Source of the DNA: Mariprofundus aestuarium
GTDB lineage: Bacteria; Pseudomonadota; Zetaproteobacteria; Mariprofundales; Mariprofundaceae
Direction of reading: 5' to 3'
NCBI RefSeq assembly: GCF_002795805.1
Contig: NZ_CP018799.1
Location: 248,001 to 312,000 of the forward strand
Length of the DNA: 64,000 nucleotides
The notes below the pieces were generated by a model. The model saw only the letters and a program-made list of their open reading frames with translations. It searched no databases and was not told the origin of the DNA. How positions within the stretch are numbered: position 1 is the first letter of the stretch; each line of letters opens with the position of its first letter. The translations under genes and the position numbers were made by a program. Of the stretch, positions 50,363-58,021 are shown in pieces.

Positions 50363-51400
50363 CTATCGTTCCACAGACAGCCCGCCTTCAAGGCTGTAGC
50401 TACCATCCTTGAATATCTTCAGGCAGGCATCCACTGCTGCCAGATCGTAGAAACGGCCGCGATTTATCGCTATCTCACCCAGAGCAACTTCCAACCCGAG
50501 GCCCGCACGATACGGGCGATGCGAACTCATCGCTTCGACAACATCGGCTACCGCCACGATTTTGGCCTCCGGGCAGATCTCATCACCCTTCAGCCCCTGC
50601 GGATAACCGCTCCCGTCCAGTCGCTCATGGTGCTGGTAGGCTATGTTGGCGACAGGCCATGGAAATTCCACATCTTTCAGAATCTCAAACCCGGCCTCGG
50701 CATGGCAGCGAACAAGCTCATATTCGGCCGTGGTGAGTTTCGTGGGTTTACTGAGAATCTCGGCAGGCACCTGTATCTTGCCTATATCATGGACGATGGC
50801 TCCAAGCCTGACCCCTTCAACCTGCTCATCATTCCATCCCATCTCCTGGGCAATTGCCCTTGAGAGGCTGGAAACCCTCAGCTGGTGGCCGCTTGTATAG
50901 GGGTCCCTGGCTTCCACTGCTTTGGAAACAACCTGGACCGTGCCTCTTAGCGCAGACCGAAGCCTCGACTTGCTCTCTTCCAGCATTCCAAATGCCTGTT
51001 TCTGTTGCGTGATGTCGTGAAAGACCACCACCTTGCTGAAACCCGCGCTCTGCAGGTCAACATAGGAGGCAGATGTTTCAAAGGTGCGTGTGTGTTCATT
51101 GGTATATTCATATTGGCCGATGGCCTGCCGGCACTCTTTGTTGACCCGACTAACCGGGTGCTCGCCCCTTTCGAGAGACGCCCCCTTCAGCGCAAGGGGC
51201 ATAATATCGAACAGATCCTTTCCCAATAGCTGAATGGGTGGCTGACCGAGCATCCGGGCAAATGCATTGTCGCACCACTGAATACGATCATCCTCATTGA
51301 TCCAGATAAGCCCTTCGGTGATGGAGTCCAGCGACGCCTCCATCTTGCCCAGCGTTAAGCGCAGGTGGCCGATGAGGTTGTCTGTCTCCTCAGGGGTCAA
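50363..51400 (-). CDS. PAS and HD-GYP domain protein (probable c-di-GMP phosphodiesterase)
   Basis: A 345-residue protein. A PAS domain (~20-130; ITEGLIWINEDDRIQWCDNAFARMLGQ) is followed by a helical linker and an HD-GYP domain (~160-330). The metal ligands are in SGHQLRV, HDIGK and QHHERLDGSGYPQGLKG, the last holding the GYP triplet. HD-GYP enzymes hydrolyse c-di-GMP. The frame begins with TTG right after the TAA stop of the PAS gene and in the same frame, with AAGGA ten bases upstream of the TTG. It is either a coupled second gene or the rest of one protein interrupted by a stop codon. ATG 51343 is the next possible start but would cut into the PAS domain. Confidence 0.85.
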   Translation of the reverse strand: MTPEETDNLIGHLRLTLGKMEASLDSITEGLIWINEDDRIQWCDNAFARMLGQPPIQLLGKDLFDIMPLALKGASLERGEHPVSRVNKECRQAIGQYEYTNEHTRTFETSASYVDLQSAGFSKVVVFHDITQQKQAFGMLEESKSRLRSALRGTVQVVSKAVEARDPYTSGHQLRVSSLSRAIAQEMGWNDEQVEGVRLGAIVHDIGKIQVPAEILSKPTKLTTAEYELVRCHAEAGFEILKDVEFPWPVANIAYQHHERLDGSGYPQGLKGDEICPEAKIVAVADVVEAMSSHRPYRAGLGLEVALGEIAINRGRFYDLAAVDACLKIFKDGSYSLEGGLSVER

Positions 51401-51775
51401 TTATTCACTGTCCTTGCTTAACGGGCGTATGGTTGCGCCGATCTGCCAATGACCATCAACCTTCTCAGCCACAATATAATGCTCCGCATCAAACTGTTCG
51501 CCAGCCCTGTTCACTGCGGCAAGTTTGAGCGTCTGGTTCATGATGCGCGCCTCACCGGTCGTGACAAACCGGGAGAATCCGAGGTGGTGGGCATCGCGCA
51601 TCCCCTGCGGGATAATCATGGTGATGATCTCGCCAATCATCTCTTCGGAACTCCAGCCAAACAGGGCCTCAAACGCCCTGTTTACATAAATGACAAAACC
51701 CTTGTGATCAATCAAGACGACAGGAGTATCCTTTTCCCGTTTCAATGACTCAATGGTTACTTCGCACTTGCTCAT
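51401..51775 (-). CDS. PAS domain protein
   Basis: A 124-residue single PAS domain: VVLIDHKGFVIYVNRAFEALFGWSSEEMIGEIITMIIP, then a LKLAAVNRAGEQFDAEHYIVAE beta sheet and a terminal strand. A strong GAGGAGAGG site precedes ATG 51775. The protein would be a small sensor without its own output, but the same frame resumes immediately after its TAA as the PAS-HD-GYP protein. The pair may act as one sensor or may once have been one gene. Confidence 0.85.
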   Translation of the reverse strand: MSKCEVTIESLKREKDTPVVLIDHKGFVIYVNRAFEALFGWSSEEMIGEIITMIIPQGMRDAHHLGFSRFVTTGEARIMNQTLKLAAVNRAGEQFDAEHYIVAEKVDGHWQIGATIRPLSKDSE

Positions 51776-52051
51776 TGGCCTCTCCTCAAGAGGTGTTTAT
51801 TTAAATACGTTCCCCGTGGTGTTGATATTAATAGAACTTATTTATGCTATTAGTAGCCAATGCAATGGGAGTATGTTCAATATGCGGTAAGGCTCGGCTT
51901 GCGGATTTGAATTCACAACTGCACTTTGGTTTAGGTTTTGGCTTGCTGTGTGGTTTTTTAGTTGCTCATTCTTGATCTATTGCTAGCTATCAGTCCCTCT
52001 AGACTTCTGGCTAGGTATTCAAGGGAATTGCATGAACTATTATGGTGAAAT
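51776..52051. promoter_or_regulatory. AT-rich divergent promoter region
   Basis: This 276-bp spacer separates the divergent PAS gene and the response-regulator gene. It is richer in A and T than its surroundings and should hold both promoters, but no clear consensus box or operator could be fixed. Confidence 0.4.
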
Positions 52052-52639
52052 ATGAAGATTTTGATTGCAGATGATCACTGTTTACATCGAGAGCTGGTGC
52101 GCACCCTTCTGGAGGTGGTGTATCCAGATGCAGAAATTCTCGAGGCTTCAGATTACTCCTCTGTGATAGAGGTATGCACAAGCATTCAACCAGCTGTTGT
52201 CCTGTTGGATCTCTCTATGCCTAACATGAATGGGCTGTTGAGTGTAAATCAAATCATTGACCATTTTCCGAATTCAAGAGTCATAGTCTGCTCTGCCTCA
52301 GAGCACCCAATATTAATTCAAACCATCATGAGTTTTGGTGCCTCAGGGTTTATACCAAAAACCTTGTCATGCAAGGAGCTTCTTACTGGCGTAAAGCGAG
52401 CATTGGAAGGAGAGGTTTATTTACCATCCTCGTTAAATAACGATGCCAATATCATATTAACGCAAAGGCAATCTGAAATACTTGGCTTCGTTTGTTCAGG
52501 TGTCAGCAATAAAGAGATCGCAGCCCAGCTTAATGTTTCACTGCATACAGTGAAGTTTCATGTTGGGTCGGTGTTTGAAAAGCTCAATGTTCAAAACAGG
52601 CAACAATTAATCTCACTAATGGGCTTGCATTACCAATGA
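52052..52639 (+). CDS. NarL/LuxR-type response regulator
   Basis: A 195-residue two-domain regulator. The receiver domain has the acidic pair in ILIADDHCLHREL, the phosphoacceptor aspartate in VVLLDLSMPNMNG, and the lysine in GFIPKTLSC. The LuxR helix-turn-helix is LTQRQSEILGFVCSGVSNKEIAAQLNVSLHTVKFHVGSVFEKLNVQNRQQL. No sensor kinase is adjacent; the nearest is the hybrid kinase at 58022. Its codon use and AT content look lower in GC than the flanking genes, which may mark a gene acquired separately. The ribosome-binding site is weak (GGTGA). Confidence 0.92.
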   Translation: MKILIADDHCLHRELVRTLLEVVYPDAEILEASDYSSVIEVCTSIQPAVVLLDLSMPNMNGLLSVNQIIDHFPNSRVIVCSASEHPILIQTIMSFGASGFIPKTLSCKELLTGVKRALEGEVYLPSSLNNDANIILTQRQSEILGFVCSGVSNKEIAAQLNVSLHTVKFHVGSVFEKLNVQNRQQLISLMGLHYQ

Positions 52640-52677
52640 AGGGAATGACAAGCCAGTAAATTGGCCGAAAGCAGGGT

Positions 52678-55600
52678 TTAACTGTTGCCTATGATCGACT
52701 CGAGGCGGGTCAGTGCCAGCAGCAGTTGCATGCGGCGGGACTCTGCACGTCGCGGCTCTCCCTGCGGCTTTTTCTCAGATTCACCCTCTCTCTTTTCCCC
52801 GTTCATGTAAGGCTCAACCGTTTTCCATAGGGGGTGCTCGTGCCACAGGGTTTTGCCCGTCGATTCAAACTCTCCTTCATGTTCATCAAGCAGGCGGCGG
52901 ATCGCATTCTCTTTGAGTATGACAAGGCGGTGCAGCCACTCACGGCGCAGGCTGTGGGCATCGGGCTCGCCCCAGTCACGGGTGCGCAGTTGCGCCTCCA
53001 TCTGCCTGATCGGGAGCAGTTGCAGGCATACCCGGCTTGCCGACAGGCTGCGGGCCAACGTTTTGTTCAATGTTGAAGAGAGGTGCAGGGCGCAGGCGGC
53101 ATGACTGAGCTCCGGCATGGCAGCCAGTTGCAGGGCCTGCTCAGGCAGTAGCCCGAAGGTCTCGGCAGTGGCTGTATCTTCGGCCAGATGATCGCGGAAG
53201 TGGGAAAGCCCTTTGCTGTGCCGCGCCACCCATGCCTGATCGAGATCATCGACAGAACAGAGGCGCAACAGCTCTTCGGCAAAGTGAAGCAGCTGCTCCT
53301 GAAGTTCCAGCTGAAGCTTGAGCGCCTGATTGGGGCTGTTGACCTCTTGCCAGATCGCATCGCGCAACGCCTCGGCATCAAGCAGTGACTCGCTGATCAG
53401 CAGCGCTTCGACGATTTCGCTGACGGAATGGTCAACCATGGTCTCAAGGTGGTGCACGGCACCGAGCCCGAAATGGTTGACGACATGATTGGTTGCCTCC
53501 GTCTGGATAATCTCCGAGGCAAGTGGATGGAGCTCGAAATTAATAGAGAAACGCCTGTGCAGCGCTTCCGGAAAATAGCGCTTGAGCAGTTTCTTGTTGA
53601 AGGCGCAGCTCTGGTGAAACGATTCGCTGCTCAGGCAGGCATGGATACGGTTCTTCTCCTGCCCGAGCAGAACAGATAGCTGCGGCCTGAGCGGCAGCAG
53701 CTCATCCTCACTGATCCTCGGGGCAACAGCCTCATCGAGCCAGCCCTGCTTGGTCAGGTGGTTGCGCAGCCGGCGCAGGCGCAGCGGGTGAATGGTGGCA
53801 GCCAGTTCGGCCAGGGTGAGGCAGCGCGACTGCAGCAGGTTGTCGTGCAGGCACTGATGCGTGACCGACTCGGTCAGCTCCTTGAGCAGCGTATTGCGTT
53901 CCTCGAAGGCGATATTTCTGCCCGACTGTTTCGATAGCAGGATCTTGAGGTTTACCTCGTGGTCGGACATGTCCACACCGGCTGAATTGTCCATCGCATC
54001 GGTGTTGATGGTGCCGCCAGCCAGGGCATATTCTATGCGTGCCCGCTGGGTAAGGCCGAGATTGCCGCCTTCGCTGAGAACCTTGCAGCGCAGTGCTGTT
54101 GCATCGATGCGTACTGCATTGTTGGCGGGATCGCGCACATCGGCATGACTCTCGCTGCTGGCCTTGATGTAGGTGCCTATACCACCATTAAAGAGCAGGT
54201 CGACCGGAGCGGAAAGGATGGCCCGGATCAATGCCTCTCCGGAAAGGGCGCTGGCCTCTGCAGCAAGGAGTTTGCGTATGTTAGGGGTAAGCACGATATG
54301 TTTGGCGCTGCGCTCAAATACGCCGCCACCCTCACTGATCAGCTGTTGGTTGTAAGCATCCCAGCCGCCCATTTCATCAAACAGTCGTTTGCGCTCGGCA
54401 AAGGCCTTTTTTACATCAGGGGTTGGGTCGAGGAAGATATGGCGGTGGTTGAAGGCAGCGATCAGTTGCAGCTTCGGATTAAGCAGCATGCCGTTGCCGA
54501 ATACGTCACCGCCCATATCGCCGATGCCGACGCAGCTGATCGGATCGCTGTAGGCATCGATGCCCTGTTTGGCAAAGTGGTGGGCAGCGCAGACCCAGGC
54601 GCCGCGTGCCGTGATACCGACCTTCTTGTGGTCATAGCCATGGCGTCCGCCGCTGGCAAAGGCATCACCGAGCCAGAAGCCAGCCTTAAGGGCGCGCTCG
54701 TTGGCATCATCGGAGAAGCGTGCGGTTCCCTTGTCAGCGGCAACGACAAGATAGGGGTCATTACTATCGTGTGTGGCGATGCGGATGCCCTCAGGTGGCG
54801 TGGTTACGCCTTCATGCAGGTTGTCGGTCAGCGACAGCAGAGTGTCGATAAATCCGCGGTACTGATCCAGCACGAAGGATGCACCAGCGCCGTCGCGCAC
54901 AACAAAACCACCCTTTGATCCGGTCGGCACGATCTGACCGTTTTTGACCACCTGGGTGCGCATCAGCTCGAGCACCTCGGTCCTGTAGTCGGCGTGGCGA
55001 TCGGAGAAGCGCAGCCCGCCGCGCGCAATCGGGCCGGCTCGCAGGTGAACGCCTTCCAGATGGACACCATGTACGAATATTTCGCGGTAGGGCCTGGGCT
55101 CCGGACTGAAGCTCAGCCTGTTCGGTTCGATCTTGATACCGATCGGCGTACCCTCTTCCCGAATAAAGGCGTTGGTGCGCAGGCCTGCCTCTACCAGCTC
55201 GGCCAGTGCCCGGAACCAGCGATCGTCCGAGAGGTTGTCGATAGTACTCATCACCTCGCTGAATGTTGCCTGAGCCTCCTGAAGCGCGCTCTCGGGCGCA
55301 CCCGGTTGATGGCGTGCGGCAAAGAGAGTGTAAAGTTCGGCTGTGACGGCAGGATGGCGCAGCATCATGTCGGAGATCGGCAGCTTGGCTGCATCGGCCA
55401 GTAGCTGGATCAGGTGACTGCGCAGGGTGATCACTACGGCGATCTCCTCGATCTCCAGCCCGCCAGAGATCAGCAGGGCATTGACCGGATCATGGTCGGC
55501 GGCACCGTTGAGTACCATTGCCAGGCCGCGTCTGAGCCGCTGGGCATCATCGCTGTCGAGGTGGCGGGGAGCATGGCAGACCAGGGAGCTGATATGAATA

Positions 55601-57267
55601 CAGCCACATTCGCCCTCGGCATCGTGTGTGTGCCCTACTTCTTTGCCGAAAGGCACCACCGATTCCTGAATCGGATCGAGTCCGAAAGCACGAATGGTGT
55701 CGACCAGCGTTCCCAGTGATGGCTGCCTGAGCGAGTAGATGTGCAGCTCAACCTCATCACCGGTTGCTTTGGCGCGTGGCGTCACATAGACACGGGTCTG
55801 ACCGCTTAACAGTACCCGCTGGCGCATCTGCAGGTCACGGGTAAACTGGGAAGGGGGGAAGAGCTCCTGATAAAGCGCCGGCAGCCTTTCAAGCTCATTC
55901 AGTGTTGCTGGAATATTCAGGGTATCAGAGTGGCGCATCACCTCGGCACGGGCGGTGTCCTTCCAGAAGGTGATGCAGGAGAGGATCAGCTCATCGAGCT
56001 TCTCCTGCCGGATGGCCGGGGTGTCGCGGTCGATGCCGATCAGGATGATGCGGTGCGGGCCGATGCCGAAGGCGTCATAACCATGGGTGACCTGGCCTGC
56101 ATCGTTGAGCGTCTGCATCAGGTTCTGCATGACATGCGGGCCGTAGCGTTTGGCCGTGATGGCAATCATCAGAGTATCCATATTGCCTTCGATGGCCGGG
56201 ATCAGGCGTGCAACCAGCTGCATGGGGCCGGCTAGGTCGATGATCGCTTTCAGTGGCTCCAGCCAATCTGTAGCACGACTTGCCAGTAGAATGCGCTTGG
56301 GCATGCGGTCGAAGAGGGTGCGGATTTCGCGGCGGTAGAATGCCGAGTGCTGCAGCAGCGGGTCAGCGGCAAGATCGCGCCAGTGACCAGCCAGTTTCGG
56401 AAGGTAGCTGGCGTTGGCGTAACGGGCGCTGCGAGAGAAGTGACCGACAATAATGGCCTCTTCAATATTGCCATCTTTCCCTTTCCAGTTGATGCGGACC
56501 ACCTCCACATTGGCGGCACTGTAGAGATAACGGCTGCTGGCGCTCAGGCTGAGCCATGTGGCACCAATCTCCGCAGTGGTGGGGCTGGCAGCGATCTGCT
56601 CTGCAAGCCCGGGTGCGATGCGTTCAAAGACGCGGCTGTTTTTAAACGCGCCCAGATGGCTGCCTTCGTGGGAGATGCCGAAATAGAGGAAGTGGTTTTC
56701 ATTGATCCAGTCGAGCAGTGCAGCCGCATCGCTGTTGTCCGCCATCAGGGTCGCCACAGAGCCAGCAACAAACTTGCGCATCGATTCGTAATCGCGCACG
56801 GAGAGATCAACTGCCTTCAGGATCGCCATTATATCTTTTCTGAGCGGCTCGATATCCGGGGTCACCGTGGCGGAGATGTGCAGGGCGATAAACATGAAGT
56901 TCTCTTCGTCATGTGTATCTGGCTTGCGCAGTTCGAGCATGCATCCGTCACTTCCGCACTCCATCTTGGCAACCATGGTCTGCTGTCCGATCGGTTGAAT
57001 GTCACGTTTGAGAAGGTAGGCCCTGATCGCATCGAGATAGAACGCCTGGTCAGGGCAGCGAATGGTGAAGATATGGCGATGCAGGTTGCCGTGGGTAAGT
57101 GTGCTGGAGTGCATCGTCACCCGTTTGGGCTTCCCTTTCGGCAATAGGGAGAGGAAATCCTGTACCAGCACGGCGAGCAGTCGTGCCGGAACGATATCCA
57201 TCCGGTGTTGTTGGCGTGCCTGATCGAGAAGGTCGATCAGCTGACGGCGAAGATGACGCATGGTCAT
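52678..57267 (-). CDS. gdhB: NAD-dependent glutamate dehydrogenase, large (GDH-180) type
   Basis: A 1529-residue enzyme that deaminates glutamate to 2-oxoglutarate with NAD+. It follows the large L_180 family: a long N-terminal regulatory region with ACT-like segments (e.g. VYVTPRAKATGDEVELHIYSL), then the catalytic core with GGLRFSDRHADYRTEVLELMRTQVVKNGQIVPTGSKGGFV (catalytic lysines), SCVGIGDMGGDVFGNGMLL (NAD domain) and LFNGGIGTYIKASSESHADV. A C-terminal helical domain ends with a charged Lys/Glu tail. No interruption is seen over 4.6 kb. ATG 57267 or 57261 can be the start. It is convergent with the response-regulator gene and divergent from radC. Confidence 0.96.
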   Translation of the reverse strand: MTMRHLRRQLIDLLDQARQQHRMDIVPARLLAVLVQDFLSLLPKGKPKRVTMHSSTLTHGNLHRHIFTIRCPDQAFYLDAIRAYLLKRDIQPIGQQTMVAKMECGSDGCMLELRKPDTHDEENFMFIALHISATVTPDIEPLRKDIMAILKAVDLSVRDYESMRKFVAGSVATLMADNSDAAALLDWINENHFLYFGISHEGSHLGAFKNSRVFERIAPGLAEQIAASPTTAEIGATWLSLSASSRYLYSAANVEVVRINWKGKDGNIEEAIIVGHFSRSARYANASYLPKLAGHWRDLAADPLLQHSAFYRREIRTLFDRMPKRILLASRATDWLEPLKAIIDLAGPMQLVARLIPAIEGNMDTLMIAITAKRYGPHVMQNLMQTLNDAGQVTHGYDAFGIGPHRIILIGIDRDTPAIRQEKLDELILSCITFWKDTARAEVMRHSDTLNIPATLNELERLPALYQELFPPSQFTRDLQMRQRVLLSGQTRVYVTPRAKATGDEVELHIYSLRQPSLGTLVDTIRAFGLDPIQESVVPFGKEVGHTHDAEGECGCIHISSLVCHAPRHLDSDDAQRLRRGLAMVLNGAADHDPVNALLISGGLEIEEIAVVITLRSHLIQLLADAAKLPISDMMLRHPAVTAELYTLFAARHQPGAPESALQEAQATFSEVMSTIDNLSDDRWFRALAELVEAGLRTNAFIREEGTPIGIKIEPNRLSFSPEPRPYREIFVHGVHLEGVHLRAGPIARGGLRFSDRHADYRTEVLELMRTQVVKNGQIVPTGSKGGFVVRDGAGASFVLDQYRGFIDTLLSLTDNLHEGVTTPPEGIRIATHDSNDPYLVVAADKGTARFSDDANERALKAGFWLGDAFASGGRHGYDHKKVGITARGAWVCAAHHFAKQGIDAYSDPISCVGIGDMGGDVFGNGMLLNPKLQLIAAFNHRHIFLDPTPDVKKAFAERKRLFDEMGGWDAYNQQLISEGGGVFERSAKHIVLTPNIRKLLAAEASALSGEALIRAILSAPVDLLFNGGIGTYIKASSESHADVRDPANNAVRIDATALRCKVLSEGGNLGLTQRARIEYALAGGTINTDAMDNSAGVDMSDHEVNLKILLSKQSGRNIAFEERNTLLKELTESVTHQCLHDNLLQSRCLTLAELAATIHPLRLRRLRNHLTKQGWLDEAVAPRISEDELLPLRPQLSVLLGQEKNRIHACLSSESFHQSCAFNKKLLKRYFPEALHRRFSINFELHPLASEIIQTEATNHVVNHFGLGAVHHLETMVDHSVSEIVEALLISESLLDAEALRDAIWQEVNSPNQALKLQLELQEQLLHFAEELLRLCSVDDLDQAWVARHSKGLSHFRDHLAEDTATAETFGLLPEQALQLAAMPELSHAACALHLSSTLNKTLARSLSASRVCLQLLPIRQMEAQLRTRDWGEPDAHSLRREWLHRLVILKENAIRRLLDEHEGEFESTGKTLWHEHPLWKTVEPYMNGEKREGESEKKPQGEPRRAESRRMQLLLALTRLESIIGNS

Positions 57268-57341
57268 AGCATAGGGGTTGCTGCCAGCAAGGGCAATCCA
57301 CCGGGTTTGACGCTGCGGACCCAGTCAGCTTTGATAAGATT

Positions 57342-58020
57342 ATGGATGAGAGTGTGCAGGGGCATCGCCAGCGTTTACGGGAGCGCTTTTCACGCCATGG
57401 TTTCGATGGTTTTCACGACTATGAGGTGCTGGAGTTGCTGCTCACCTATGCTATTCCCCGCGTCGATGTGAAACCGATCGCCAAACGGTTGCTGGACCTA
57501 TTCGGAACACTGGCCGGCGTATTCGACGCCTCTGTAACCGAGTTGTCACAGGTGAAAGGGGTCGGCGAGAAGGGGGCGCTCTTCCTTACCCTGATCAGGC
57601 AGACCGAGCTTCGTTATCTCGCTTCCGACTTGCCGGGAAAGTCTGTCTATGACCGGCCGGAGAAGGTGAAAGCGCATCTGCGGCTGGTGCTGCAGGGGCG
57701 TGGTATGGATGGAGTGCTTCGGCGCTGCCTTCACTGATCAGCAGCATCGCCATTTTGCCACTCAGGTCCTGTTTGAGGGAACAGTGGGCCGTGCTGCTGT
57801 TTACCCGCGCAACCTGATGAAGCGGGCGCTGGAGCTTGATGCCAAGGGTATGATTCTCTTTCACAACCATCCGGGCGGCACGCCGCAGGCAAGCAGTGAG
57901 GATATCGAACTGACCAGACGCATGGCCGAGGCCTGTACGGCTCTCGACATCAAGATTCTCGATCACTTCCTAGTTGCAGGAAGAGAGGTGCTTTCATTCA
58001 AGGAGAACGGCTGGTGTTGA
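57342..58020 (+). pseudogene. radC: radC, frameshifted by a 4-bp duplication
   Basis: JAMM/MPN-domain RadC protein split over two frames. The first part (57342-57737) has the helix-hairpin-helix region (YEVLELLLTYAIP, VTELSQVKGVGEKGA) and fails after LVLQGRGMDGV. The second part is in the next frame (readable from ~57706 to 58020) and contains ECFGAAFTDQQHRHF, the metal motif FHNHPGGTPQASSEDIELTRRM and LDHFLVAGREVLSF. At 57705-57713 the sequence reads ATGGATGGA; deleting one TGGA restores GRG-MECFGAAFTD in one frame and a normal-length RadC (~225 residues). A tandem 4-bp duplication therefore explains the break. The alternatives are a base-calling or assembly error or a recoding site. Confidence 0.88.
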
Positions 58021-58021
58021 A

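Noticed and set aside
54145-57147. Several long plus-strand frames opposite gdhB
   Set aside because: Antisense to a fully conserved 1529-residue enzyme; typical of high-GC third-position shadowing.
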